A stretch of 64,000 bases of DNA, taken from NCBI GenBank assembly GCA_963585895.1, contig OY757939.1, positions 59,103,009-59,167,008 on the forward strand. The letters are read 5' to 3'. The notes under the pieces were generated by a model. That model saw nothing but the letters and a program-made list of their open reading frames with translations. It did not search any database and was not told where the DNA came from. The DNA comes from Sepioteuthis lessoniana (Eukaryota > Mollusca > Cephalopoda > Myopsida > Loliginidae). The position numbers and the translations under genes were made by a program. Of this stretch, positions 31,983 through 42,176 are shown piece by piece (position 1 is the stretch's first letter; each line of letters opens with the position of its first letter).

Positions 31983-32160
31983 CAAAGATTTCATGGCAGA
32001 CTTATGTTCAAACTAGGGGCATTCAGTTTTATTATCCACTAATTTGAATAGCCTCCAAACAAATATTTCTGTGAGATTAAAATATTTTTTGCTATAAATT
32101 GTGAGTTTACATTCATGAGAAAAAATTTAGAAAAAAATGATTCAGGGTTTTTCCAATATT
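31983..32160. repeat. Repeat-E fragment
   Basis: AAGATTTCATGGCAGACTTA, CAAACTAGGGGCATTCAGTT, CCAAACAAATATTTCTG match 60260-60420 in order. It continues the sequence that breaks off at 28366, so the two pieces may once have been one copy. Confidence 0.5.
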
Positions 32161-32201
32161 TCCCCTTATTTACTGAATATATATATATATATATATATAT
32201 A

Positions 32202-32246
32202 TCATCATCATCATCATCAAATCGCGCTGACGGCATGGACTTTTTT

Positions 32247-32292
<46 letters not shown>

Positions 32293-32640
32293 CATCCTTA
32301 TCATCTATTTCTTGCACTCGGTCTTCCAAACTACATCCTGTGTTCGCACAGAGCTGATGTAAATAAGTTCTCGCTGGTCTGCCAACACAGGCACGTCCAT
32401 GTGAAGGGGTCCATAGAAGAACGTCACTAATGAGTTCGTCCTTGCTTATCCAGCAGTGTTTCGCGTGTCTTATTCGTCATACTTGGATGGGTTTTGAGAT
32501 GGGAGTAAGTGGCCATACAGCTGTTATTTCGCGGAGTGTACTTCCAGGATTTATTCAAGATAGCTCGAAGCATCCTTTTGTAGTTCACATATAGTATTTT
32601 TCTTTGCGATTTGTTGGCGTGGATGTGGTGCATCCACACA
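32202..32640 (-). mobile_element. RTE-b 3' fragment (diverged RTE subfamily)
   Basis: (ATC)n at 32202-32220, then CGCGCTGACGGCATGGAC, (CT)n at 32250-32290, TCCAAACTACATCCTGTG, CTTATCCAGCAGTGTTTCGC, AGTGGCCATACAGCTGTTAT, TCCAGGATTTATTCAAGATA. The minus-strand reading (RMLRAILNKSWK, TRETLLDK) parallels the C-terminal region of the RTE copies but is much more diverged. 5' truncated. Confidence 0.75.
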
Positions 32641-32847
32641 ATAATATTGACACAGCCAAAATTCTATTTTATTATATCGGATAGATCAAACTTTCATAAA
32701 CATATGGAAACAAATAAGGAAATAAATCCGAAAGTATGAAGAAAAGTTGAAAAAACGAAATGCTCCAAAATTTGATGAATTTTTTATGAAATGATAAATT
32801 CATTAAATTTTGGAGTATTTTATTTTTAGACTTTTCTTCATATATAC

Positions 32848-32886
<39 letters not shown>

Positions 32887-33403
32887 GTGACATTTTTTCC
32901 CAGCCCTTGGATAATGATAACATAATTTACCCTTCAAAATCTCTTTTGTGATTTAACAGTTCAGACTCTCCTGCTGGCAATAGAAAAGAGGAAAAAGATC
33001 GCGTCACGCCCGATGACAACTAATCATTTCTATAAGAATTCACTGAACCTTTTAAAAAGCAAAAAAATAAATAAATGAAATAACTCGTGAATTATTCTCA
33101 GACCCGAACGTCTGTGTCATGACCTTAAATACCAAATTCGAACTATGTGTCATGTTGATCTGTTACTGGCCTCCTCTTACCTCTATTGATAGGAGAAATA
33201 GGCTAAACCCATTCAAAAGACGAAACTTTCCCTGAATGGGATCCTTCTCTTTGTGCAGTTCACATGCTAGATTATGATACAGAAAAAAGAAGAAGCCACT
33301 TTCGATCACGTGACAGCTGTCAATTTTGTTGTTATTACATTTGTTTTATTATTTCTAGCTGAAAGCCCTCTCTCCCCACTGTCTGGATTTGAAGCTAGTA
33401 ACC
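32641..33403. other. No gene; contains an imperfect hairpin and a (TA)n(TG)n tract
   Basis: See the hairpin at 32734-32847. (TA)n(TG)n is at 32846-32887. 32890-33403 holds nothing recognisable. Confidence 0.5.
32734..32847. repeat. Foldback with ~52-bp arms (pre-miRNA-like)
   Basis: Arms 32734-32785 and 32794-32847 are imperfect reverse complements (GTATGAAGAAAAGT...GCTCCAAAATTTGATGAATT against AAATTCATTAAATTTTGGAG...ACTTTTCTTCATATAC). The loop is short (about 8-12 nt). The shape would suit either a tiny MITE or a microRNA precursor-like hairpin; nothing shows transcription. Confidence 0.7.
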
Positions 33404-33545
33404 TTAGTTGTCTAAATTTCTGAGACGAAGCTTGTTGATTTTTATCATTAACGGTTTTCGGACTATTGTCTTTATCTTTATTGTTATTTCCACAACGTTT
33501 CGGCCGATATGTACTCCTGCCTTCTTCAGGTGTTTGTCGAACTCG
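33404..33545 (-). repeat. Penelope-like/hammerhead-like segment
   Basis: Minus-strand copy of the segment that brackets the satellite: on + TTGTCTAAATTTCTGAGACG, AAGCTTGTTGATTTTTATCA, AACGTTTCGGCCGATATGTA, CTTCTTCAGGTGTTTG. The hammerhead-like core is 33497-33529. No satellite expansion is present at this site. Confidence 0.6.
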
Positions 33546-33729
33546 GGAACATTCACAGAACTTCGAACTACGTCCTTTCATCTGGAGGTTGCAGGTTCAA
33601 TCCTGACTGCAGATGAGTAACAATACAGGAGTACTTAACGCTTGTACCCGGTTATGGCTAACGGAATCAGAACAGGCGACCCCCGGTGGATTCAATAAAG
33701 GACGTAGTTCGAAGTTCTGTGAAGGTTCC
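33546..33729. repeat. Inverted repeat with 33-bp arms and a T-arm-like loop
   Basis: Arms 33546-33578 and 33697-33729 are reverse complements with one mismatch (GGAACATTCACAGAACTTCG... against ...CGAAGTTCTGTGAAGGTTCC). The 118-nt loop contains CAGGTTCAATCCTG at 33592-33605, which looks like a tRNA T-arm with a B box, nested in CATCTG/CAGATG pairing. The low arm is contiguous with the Penelope-like segment. Confidence 0.85.
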
Positions 33730-34028
33730 AGAGTGATTCCAACCGGTAATAAAAGATTTTAAAAAAGAGAAAATACAAATAATGATATATCCAGACCCTG
33801 AAAAATTATTAAATCAGCGATGTGAATTAATAGCAAGATGTAGACGTAGGAATAAATTTAAACTATAGACAAATATCATAGAAAATGTTTAATTAACCAA
33901 AAAATTGGATTAATTTGAGATTTGAGGTGAAATGAATTTTTTTTGAAATGGGAAGATACCATGTGATATGTACGTACTTTTCAATGGAGGAGTAACTGAG
34001 TTAATTGGCACGAATATAAATTTTTAAT
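33730..34028. other. No recognised feature
   Basis: About 300 bp AT-rich, no gene or repeat seen. Confidence 0.5.
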
Positions 34029-34584
34029 ATCGTTCTTCTAAATTGTCCTCGCGTCCAGATTGCATTTTTGAAATTCACCAGCTGTGACAATCAGGCTTTA
34101 GTGGGGTGTATTCCAATTGCTGCTGTAGCTGTTCATTTGAACGTGAAATCATAAGAATTAGTCAGTCATCTCATAAGATGTATAGCAATTTTAAATGCAC
34201 CTCTAATCATCCCTCACAGACTCCCTGCCTTACTTGAATCTCTTATGCTCGATTTATGCAAGATGGTCGAAAAGCAGTCTGAAGCATTCCATACGTTTCT
34301 GTGGCATTTTTTCCAAGTTTAAAACACAATTTTATTGCATATCGTTCTTCTAAAGTTTCCTCACGTCCAGATTGCATTTTTGAAATTCACCAGCTGTGAC
34401 AATCCGGCTTTAGTAGGGTGTATTCCAATTTCTGATGTAGCTGTTCATTTGAACCTGAAATCCTAAAAATTGGTCAGTTATCTCAGAGGATGGATAGCAA
34501 TAATATAGTGAATTTTTAAGAGTCTACGACAATTTTAAATACCTGTACAAAAAAAATCTGGAAACTTATTGAAGGCACCACGTA
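34029..34584 (-). mobile_element. Non-autonomous mariner element, copy 4 (rearranged, N-terminal part only)
   Basis: Minus strand. The left end is complete at 34584 (CTTATTGAAGGCACCACGTA on +). The helix-turn-helix region follows at 34200-34400, and then a second, duplicated copy of the 5' untranslated and N-terminal start at 34029-34200 replaces the catalytic half. The right terminus is missing. Not functional. Confidence 0.85.
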
Positions 34585-34781
34585 CATAAGCTAGATGAAG
34601 CTACAACCATTGTCACTTGCCCAAGTTCATTTGTTCCAGATATGGGAATTATTTCTGCCGCACACTTTATAAAACAAGACTGTTTGACTTGCCGTTGAAA
34701 TTAATCAGTCAATAAATCTCAACAAACTGACACAGAAAAAAAAATCAGTTTTGTGCAAGTCAAAAGCAATTAGTAATGAGT

Positions 34782-34987
34782 CCTAGCAGCTAAATGGTTA
34801 ACGTGCTAGACTGCGACACCGTAGTAAGTAGGATCGAACTCCAGTCGCGCTATCACGTTCATTTTAGAAAGAGATGAACCTCATTATTACTCTCAGCTAT
34901 TGATTAGATATTATTATTAATGTTCCTATACAAGGATTGATTTGGAGTAAAATAACATCCTGAAGGTGGATATGCCTTTAAACGTGC
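34782..34987 (+). repeat. SINE-A copy (diverged)
   Basis: Head TCCTAGCAGCTAAATGGTTA, GATCGAACTCCAGTCGCGCT (B box), tail ending AGGTGGATATGCCTTTAAAC. Its tail hairpin is decayed. Confidence 0.75.
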
Positions 34988-34994
34988 TATCAGT

Positions 34995-35130
34995 GTCATG
35001 TTATGAGGATTAAAAGAAATTCAGTTTCCCTCTTGAGGTTTCCTTTTCGCAGCCATGTCCACGTCTTCTCGTACGCTGTTTCCCCAGTCTTGTTGGTTGC
35101 ATCAGTGCCATGGTCTAGACGGTCTCACTT
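34995..35130 (-). pseudogene. LINE-X internal fragment
   Basis: TGTTATGAGGATTAAAAGAA, TTCAGTTTCCCTCTTGAGGT, TTCCTTTTCGCAGCCATGTC match 46440-46535 and 38870-38950. These precede the C-terminal block in LINE-X. No stop-free frame. Confidence 0.5.
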
Positions 35131-35164
35131 CTTGTACAGATCTCCACTTCTGCCAGTAAAGGGA

Positions 35165-35386
35165 GTCCCCGTGGCATAGTGGCTAACGTGCTGAACTGCA
35201 ACATCGTGGTTAGAGAGTTCGAAATCCAGTCGCGCTATAACAATTACCTTCGGACTATTGCTCTTGGGAAAGGGATGAACCTCTTCATACTCCCAGCTGT
35301 TTTTCATCAAGGACGGATTTGGTATTAAATATCTCTTGGAGGTTGGTATGCCTTTAAACAAATAAGCCAAACCAAACCCTTCGCTG
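35165..35386 (+). repeat. SINE-A copy
   Basis: Head AGTCCCCGTGGCATAGTGGC, TAACGTGCTGAACTG, B-box region GAGTTCGAAATCCAGTCGCG, middle TGCTCTTGGGAAAGGGATGA, tail TATTAAATATCTCTTGGAGG TTGGTATGCC, then AAAC. Confidence 0.85.
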
Positions 35387-35447
35387 AATTTTTTAAAAAG
35401 TTTGGAAAATATATAAAAACAAAAAATGAATATGTCACAACTATTAA

Positions 35448-35988
35448 TCATCATCATCATATCGTGCTGGTAGCACGGATATCCCTGACCCTTTTTCTCC
35501 ACTCTTCCCTATCGTTCATCGCCCTAGGCAGGTCTTCAGGACAACAACCTGTATCCTCACATAGCTGCTGAATGTACGTTCGTGCTGGTCGTCCTGCTTT
35601 TGCGCGGCCGTGTGTGGGGATCCATAAGAGTACATCTCTTATGAGTTCATCTCTGCTTCTCCAGCAATGTCCTGCATGTCTGGTTCGCCTAACTTGAATA
35701 GTTTTCGTGATAGGGGGCAGGTGGCCGTACAGTTGGTGTCTTGTTGGGTGTTGCCGCCAGGACTTGTTGAGGATTGCACGCAGCATTCTTGTGTAATTGC
35801 CATCTAGTTTCTTCTCCAGCCGTTTTGTTAACGTCCATGTAGTGCATCCATATAGCAGTATCGATGTGACCGCTGCCTGGAAGAAACTGCGTTTCATTTT
35901 ATCGGTTAGGTCTGACTTCCATATAGTCGATAGCCTATTGATAGCTGTCCATGCTTTCGTTAACCTCGTTTCGATGTCCTTTTCGGTT
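35448..35988 (-). mobile_element. RTE LINE copy, 3' 540 bp
   Basis: (ATC)n at 35448-35460 marks the 3' end; cut off at 35988 within the sequence for STEKDIETRL. The reading frame is open throughout to the natural stop (35457-35897 and upstream). It covers KRSFFQAAVTSILLYGCTTW, HLPPITKTIQVRRTRHAGHC and MNDREEWRKRVRDIRATS. It preserves the LDGNYTRML region that is damaged in the 28.5-kb copy. ATTAAT flanks both ends but is too short to be a secure target duplication. Confidence 0.9.
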
Positions 35989-36545
35989 GATAATTAATAA
36001 CGAAATAAAATTTAGTGGCAAAGGAGTAACAGGCAAAAGTTTTCAGACATTTTAAATTTGTGTAGATTTCTACAAATTGCCAAATTATAAATGGATGTTT
36101 CACATTGAGTTTTTTTTACATATGAAACATTTGTCCCGTTGAAGTCATTTCTACACCAAATCATTATATTTCCTATTAGGAGTTGATCTCTCATCTTCCC
36201 CCTCATTCAGAACCTCTACTAAAGAATAGAATAATTAGGTATGGAAATGACTCCAACAGGACCAATATTTCTCCTGTAAAAAAAGCAATACAAAAAATCT
36301 GCTTGGATGTTGGTGATTTGTAAAAAAAATACTATAGAGTAAAGTTTGATATGCCATGAAACAAAGGAACCAATACAAAATCTTCGCTAAATTTTTTAAA
36401 GGTTTCGAATTTTTAAAAAATGAAGTAGGAATTTACTATAGTTTTCTGAAGATTTCTGTCCGCTACTTTAGTTTTTCCCTTGAGATATGTGACAACAAAC
36501 AGACTGAGAAAAGATACTTTCTTTTGATGATTATTTTAGATTATG
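35989..36545. other. No recognised feature
   Basis: About 560 bp AT-rich. Short frames have no motif. Repetition with 35380-35410 (TTCGCTGAATTTTTTAAA / TTCGCTAAATTTTTTAAA) suggests an old duplication. Confidence 0.45.
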
Positions 36546-36599
36546 ATTTAACTTCTTAAAGTATTTTCACACCAGTTTTAATTGGTGGTTTTTCACTGG

Positions 36600-36647
<48 letters not shown>

Positions 36648-37120
36648 CACCTAGTGAGTTTTTCATATCAGTGTTAGCTGATGGTTTTTCTCTGGAGGCT
36701 GAGAGACAGCAAGCCTTCTCAAGTCTTCAAAATTCTTCTCAGTATTCTAGCTTATCTAAACGGTACAATGGTCTGGATTATACCGGTTCTTCCTCTAATC
36801 CCCAATTCACTTACTCTCTTTTCTGGGTTTTTCAGCACCGCCTCAAGGGCACTAACGACAATTGCTAATACAATTACCTTCATGTTCCACAGCTTTTTCA
36901 GCTCTTCGGTAAGATCCAAACATTTGTCTATGTTTTCACTTTCTTTGATTTTTGCATAGCAAAATCTATAAGATGGCAAGATTTTCTTCTTGTTAACACA
37001 AGGCTGGTTTTGGGTGATTCGATCTTACCTTGAAATTCTGGATAATTTTATTCGTCTCATTTTCTTAGACAGATGATGGTATGTGCATATACCATTAGTT
37101 ATTGTTATGGTAACTCTTGC
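36546..37120 (-). pseudogene. LINE-X C-terminal fragment with (ATT)n
   Basis: The minus-strand reading gives KIKESENIDKCLDLTEELKK, LWNMKVIVLAIVVSALEAV and ELGIRGRTGIIQTIVPFR, the clearest view of the LINE-X C-terminal block. (ATT)n is at 36601-36645. A second short 3' end (TTTCACACCAGTTTTAATTG) lies at 36560-36600, so two copies abut. Confidence 0.7.
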
Positions 37121-37129
37121 TCCTTCAAA

Positions 37130-38310
37130 AATACTAACCTTATTTAATCTCGGATACCCTTCCTCCAAGCGAGGAAGCTCGCCGAGCCGCTGCTTCGTGC
37201 AGAGGTTTTCAGCATACGTGCCACCTCCGGGTGGGCGAGCGGCAACATTGACACCTTTGTCCCCCTTGTAGAGCACTGGACCTTGCTGTCCAGCTTAAGC
37301 TATAATCAGGCATACGTGCCAGGACCTAGATTTGGGTCCAAGTCCAGCTAGGCTCATCAGGCCCACATTGCACTAAGTGGGCTAATGACCGGCATAGTCC
37401 AGCAGGGATCGAGTCTCAGCCAGTGCCCGACTTTCCCCTCCCTTAAATACACACTATAATCGACCTTCGGTTCATTGGCCTTGTGTCAAGTTCTGTCTGG
37501 TGAGAGGCAGAGACAAATAAAGCCCTGGCGTCACGGCCGACGGCATTAATTTGCTGTTGGTTTTGACCCAAGTGAGCATTGTCCAGCAAAGACAGACTTG
37601 AGGCCAAAAGGCCTCCGGTTTCGGTTGGGTCACCTTCGGGTGGGCGAGCTACATCATTGACACGTATGTCACCCTTGTATAGCACTGAACATTGCTGTCC
37701 AGTTTAAGCTATAATCAGGCCCAATGACCGGCATAGTCCAGCAGGGCTCGAGCCTCGGCTCGTACCCAACTTTTCCCTCCCCTAGATCCTCACAATAACC
37801 GACTTTCGGGTCATAGACCCTGTGTCAAGTTTTGTCTGGTGGGAGGCAGAGACAAATATCATGATTTCCTCCCAACGAGAGCTGGGACGAGTTTCGGTCG
37901 GCTGTGTTGGTCGGTACACTGATCTGGCCCGGTGTGTCCTGATTCCGTTGGCTGTCGGTCGAGGCCGTCTGACATGGATTCCGGTAGGCCGGTATTAATG
38001 TCAGTCGAGCCAAGACCGGCATCCTCAAGCCTCAGAAAGCCGTCGCCCCAGGCTCCAACCTTCCTTGGAGGGGCTAGGTTAATTGCCTGGTGCCTGAGGC
38101 ATCCCTTTTTTACGGGAATGCCGACAGAGCCTGAGGCATTTCTGGAGCCACCGGGTGTGTCTGGGCTACGGCCCAGCACATGAACCAACCTAAAAAGGCC
38201 TTGTGTCCCACTCTTCTGGTCGATGGGACGAATGACAAATACCGACCAGCAGTCAAACCTGACAGTTTGGACGGACACTTCTATCTGATGTACTAACAGT
38301 CTTATTTTGT
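37130..38310. repeat. GC-rich dispersed repeat with internal tandem duplication
   Basis: Clearly more GC-rich than the rest of the window. Copy 1 (37200-37520) and copy 2 (37610-37858) repeat GGGTGGGCGAGC, TGCTGTCCAGTTTAAGCTAT, GACCGGCATAGTCCAGCAGG and GGCAGAGACAAATA; copy 2 lacks ~71 bp. 37859-38310 is unique here except the 28025 match. Several open frames (up to 139 codons) overlap on both strands, none with a recognised domain. It may be part of an unidentified retroelement or an LTR. Confidence 0.55.
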
Positions 38311-38410
38311 AAATATGTTCTGTTTATTCAATTCACTTGTTCCATCTCCTTTCTCTTTTTCCGTGTCTTCTTTCTGGACCCTAACAGGCCTCAACAGTTA
38401 GTCAAGTTAA

Positions 38411-38764
38411 CTACTTTTCTGCTACTTAATCAAATTTAGATCTGGTTTTCTGGTCGGGATTTTGTGTCTGAGTGACAGCAAGTCACCCCAGATCTCTGGG
38501 AATTGTATGAAATAGCCCAGCCGATCTCAGCAGAACTGTGGTCTATGGTTTTAATTTTTCTCCGGATTTCCAGTTTCTGGATTGTTAGCACTCTGATAAG
38601 GATTGCTATCACTACCACCTCTATGTCATTTACCATTTTCATCTCTCAAGCATGGTCCAGACTTTTTTCAATTTTTTTTATCGTTTTTATTTATCAGGGA
38701 TTTTCTTCTGCGAAGATTTCCTTCATTCGTTCATGTGGTTTACTGTTCGATCTCTCTATTCCTC

Positions 38765-38807
<43 letters not shown>

Positions 38808-38965
38808 CTCTGTGTGGTATACACTTGTGATTTTCGAGAGTCTAATCTATTCCAGTTTTTACATAATTAATTCTGATGACATTACTCTGGGCTGCTATTA
38901 ATAGCGATTCAGTTTCTCTCTTTAGCTTTCTTTTGCGTAGCCATGCACATTATAACTCTCTCACT
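38411..38965 (-). pseudogene. LINE-X fragment, interrupted by (CT)n
   Basis: The minus-strand reading near 38440-38640 gives EMKMVNDIEVVVIAILIRVL and KLEIRRKIKTIDHSSAEIG, the C-terminal block with substitutions. (CT)n is at 38768-38802. 38868-38950 matches the more upstream LINE-X segment (TTCTGATGACATTACTCTGG, AGCTTTCTTTTGCGTAGCC). Confidence 0.6.
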
Positions 38966-38976
38966 CACACACACAT

Positions 38977-39016
<40 letters not shown>
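38966..39016. repeat. (CA)n(TA)n microsatellite
   Basis: (CA)n at 38967-38997 followed by (TA)n at 38998-39016. Confidence 0.95.
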
Positions 39017-39017
<1 letters not shown>

Positions 39018-39400
39018 CACTTTATTGCAAGTTTTTCACACAAGTTTTAATTGATGGTTTTTCACTGAAGTCGGACTGACAGTAAGTCTCTTAAGGTTTC
39101 CAGGACTCTTTTCGGTATTCAAGCCGATTTTAACATTGCTGTGGTTTTTATGGTCTCAGTTTTTCTCTGATGCCCAGTTCAACCAGCATTTGTTTTTTTC
39201 AACTTCTTGGGTACTATTCTAAGGGATCTAACTATGATTGATATCACCGTCACCTTCCTGTTCCACATTTTTTTCAACTCCCCAGCAAGGTCCAGGGATT
39301 TATTCAGCTATTTGCCTTTCTTCCCTTTTATTGTGGTTCGTTGGAATAGCAAACTACACAAGATGATAAGTTCTTTTCTTCATATTAATTCTTGGAAAAT
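39017..39400 (-). pseudogene. LINE-X C-terminal fragment
   Basis: GCAAGTTTTTCACACAAGTT, GATGGTTTTTCACTGAAGTC, AGGTTTCCAGGACTCTTTTC, ATTGATATCACCGTCACCTT in the usual order. It stops where the TIR element at 39412 begins. Confidence 0.65.
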
Positions 39401-39411
39401 AGTTTGGTAAG

Positions 39412-39963
39412 TACAAGGTGCAGAAGCAAACTCTAGAATGATTTTTAAAACTTTTTTTTAGTCTGATTAGTCCAATTTTTTTTGGAAAAAAAAACGCGAT
39501 AAATCTAAACTTTCTTGATTAGCTCAATTATTCAAATATTTTTTTAATTAAGATTCAGCCCAATATGAGTGAGCTCGAAAAGAAACGACAAAGAATCTAT
39601 GATTTGCTTAAAGCCGAAGTCAAGCCCCAAAAAACTGAAATAATTGGAGTTTCTTTATAGCCACCATCAAGCCCAGACCTTAACCCCCCCTTGATTACGC
39701 TATATGGGGAGTTTTAGAAAATAAAAAAAATGCAACTTCCTATCCAAATATTGGTTCGCTTAAGTCTGCTATTGAGGAGGAATGGAATAAAATGTCCGAA
39801 GAATTTATTTTGAAGGCGTGTTGATGCAATAATTGAAAAAAAATGGTGGCCATATTGAGTTACTGTTTTGTGTCTACCTTCTTGTTTTGTTGTTTATTTT
39901 TCAAAATTGAAATGAATCTTGTATTATAACAGAATCGTCCTAATTTTGCTTCCGCACTCTGTA
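39412..39963 (+). mobile_element. Internally deleted Tc1/mariner-type element (552 bp)
   Basis: Terminal inverted repeats TACAAGGTGCAGAAGCAAA and (complement of the right end) TACAGAGTGCGGAAGCAAA, at TA dinucleotides. A start at 39565 reads MSELEKKRQRIYDLLKAEVK and then jumps to the transposase C-terminus: PPSSPDLNP, then (frameshifted) LDYA-like, ENKKNATSYPNIGSL and RVDAIIEKNGGHIE. The first two catalytic acidic residues are gone. A different family from the mariner copies at 6715 and elsewhere; related in style to the element at 63632. Confidence 0.85.
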
Positions 39964-39992
39964 CAATAAGAGATAATTTAAAACTAACAGTT

Positions 39993-39994
39993 TG

Positions 39995-40029
<35 letters not shown>

Positions 40030-40075
40030 AAGAAAGAAATGAATAGACATAGATAGATAGATAGATAGATATTGT
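39993..40075. repeat. (GATA)n microsatellite
   Basis: GATA repeats at 39996-40028 and 40047-40070 with a short AAAG-rich interruption. Confidence 0.95.
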
Positions 40076-40084
40076 TTCAGATCA

Positions 40085-40862
40085 CCTTTCATTACGATCA
40101 TCATTTTTTTCTTTTGTTTTTGTTTTTGTTTTTGTTTGTAGTTTGTTTGTTAACTTTCTTTTATGTTTTTCATGTTTGTTTATTCGTTTTTTATTTTTGT
40201 TTTTTTTTTGGGGGGATGGGGTTCTTTCTTTCTTTCTTTTTTCATTTTTTACTTTTTCCTTTTTATTTCATTCTTTCTTTTTTTTTCTTTCTTTTTTTCA
40301 TTTTTACTTATTGTCTTCTGTCATATATGGTTTATCTCTGTTCTCATCCTCCTATTTCTACTACCAACTCTCCCAGTCTTTCTGATTATTTTTTCTCTTT
40401 TCTTCGTTTTTCTTTTCTTTTTCTTCCGACATTATTTGCAGCAATCAAGCCTGGTAATTCATTGATGGAGAAACAGAGAGGGATTAAAAGAGAAAGAAGA
40501 TAAGAGAGAGAGAGAGAGCGAGAGGGGGGGAAAGAGAGGTAGAAAGGAAAAAGATTGGTAAAATAAAGAGAAAAACGAAAAGAAGTAAAAGAAAATGAAA
40601 GAGGAAGACGAAAAGTAAAGGAAAGAAGAAAGAAAAAAAATGAGTGAAAAGTGGTAAAAGAAAAGGAAATGAAAAAAGAAAGAAAAGGAAAAGAAAAAAG
40701 AAAGAAAAGGAAAAGGAAAAAAGAAAGAAAAGGAAAAGAAAAAAGAAAGAAGGGAAAAAGAAAAAAGAAAGAAAGGGAAAAGAAAGAGAAAGAGGCGGGG
40801 CAATTAGAAAATCTGAAAGAAAAAAGAATAGAAAGCTTTATTTCGGGAATGCTTTTAAGATG
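40085..40862. repeat. Long polypyrimidine tract followed by polypurine tract
   Basis: 40100-40430 is T/C-rich on the + strand ((TTTTTC)n, (TTTTTG)n). 40466-40860 is A/G-rich (GAAAAGAAAAAAGAAAGAAA repeats) with an uninterrupted purine run of more than 110 bp at about 40671-40793. Open frames (Phe/Leu-rich or Lys/Glu-rich) are artefacts of composition. Confidence 0.9.
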
Positions 40863-41302
40863 TGATTTTTCTCATTGGCACGGTCAGCAGGTAAACTGAC
40901 TTTGGACTCCTTACCCCCCTCTCCCCCCTCTCTCTCTCTCTCTCTCGAAAGCCAGGTGTACACCTGGGTACACCAGATGACGACCTGTCTGCCGGCCTCA
41001 AATAAGTATCTAGGTAAGTAAATATTCCGTTGAGTGCATGACTTCAAACGTCAATTTCTCACTCAGTTTTTCTGACTCAGCAAATAATATGATGGTCACT
41101 AGGAGTTTTGAGGGCTTATTTTTTCTAATTGACATGGCTTGGATTTCCCGTTCTTGAAAACTTCTTTTATTCGACTCCATTTTAACCCATTTATAATTCT
41201 ATTACTCTTGACATTTTCTTTCTTTCTTTTTTCTTCCTTTCTCGTAGTGTTTCTTTTTTTAAAAGTTTTTGTGACTTCTTTCTTTTTTGATTTCTTTCTC
41301 TA
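40863..41302. other. No gene; short perfect palindrome
   Basis: Contains (CT)n at 40923-40946 and the 16-bp palindrome CCAGGTGTACACCTGG at 40952-40967. 41100-41300 is T-rich. Nothing else recognised. Confidence 0.5.
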
Positions 41303-41747
41303 TAAAGGGTGCGACAGAAATTACTCCCATATTTCAAACTTTCACCTGCGTGTTGCAAATAGTAAATGATCATGGTTGCTCCATTTAGGTAATGTCTTAC
41401 GGTTGTTTTTTTTGGGGGGGGGTTCTGTTTTTCATTTACGATCATTTACAATAATAGCTTGGACCGGTGCTTACAGTGCGCTTGATGCTGAAAAGTTTTT
41501 TTAGACTGGTTATATCATTGCTATACAAAGAGTTGTTCGTGTTAATTTCATATTTCGTTGGAATATTTTATCAATTTTTCATCCAGAACAGCATCACTTG
41601 TCCTAGCAATGTTTGTTGCTGATCGTATCAGAAAAACAAACGGTAAGATAAAGATATTAGCTAGATGGAGCAACCAGTACCACTTTTTAAGTTCACTTGT
41701 GTGGCACAAGTGACAGTTTAAAATAAGGAAGTTGTCGCACCTTGTTG
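41303..41747. mobile_element. MITE-like element with terminal and subterminal inverted repeats
   Basis: Left end AAAGGGTGCGACAGAAATTA and right end (complement) CAAGGTGCGACAACTTCCTT are related, continuing as TATTTCAAACTTTCACCTG versus TATTTTAAACTGTCACTTG. A subterminal pair GGTTGCTCCAT at 41374 and ATGGAGCAACC at 41665 is also inverted. About 445 bp, no transposase. Tc1/mariner-like ends by resemblance. Confidence 0.75.
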
Positions 41748-41860
41748 ATATTAATGCAGAAACCCTTCAACAAACTGGTTTTCAAGTTATCCATATTTTC
41801 GTTAAAAACATTCAACTTTTTTTGACAAAATTGTTATAAGTGTAGTTATTGATTGGCAAT

Positions 41861-41909
<49 letters not shown>

Positions 41910-42138
41910 CGAGAAGGGACGGGAACTAGCCTTACATGGGTAAGGCTATATAGAGCTGAAATGGATTTCTTTTCTCCCTCTCCTTCCTGCTTTCGACTAT
42001 CCCTCCTGTCAGGTTGTATTTTGTTTTATTTTATTTTGGATCTGATGAAGTCCCGTTAAAATTATTTTGGAGTCTTTGATTCGTGCTCTTAACAGGATGG
42101 AAATAGATTTATTATGTGACTGAATATTGTTTTTTTCT

Positions 42139-42176
<38 letters not shown>

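Noticed and set aside
35440-35995. Target duplication ATTAAT around the RTE copy
   Set aside because: Six bases of AT-rich sequence is not enough to distinguish from chance, unlike the 10-11-bp duplications of other copies.
37859-38278. 139-codon frame in the GC-rich island
   Set aside because: Overlapped by other frames on both strands, no domain, and part of the segment is a dispersed repeat.
40072-40865. Phe-rich and Lys/Glu-rich frames up to 143 codons
   Set aside because: Caused by the pyrimidine and purine tracts; a Phe-rich apparent membrane protein is a compositional artefact.
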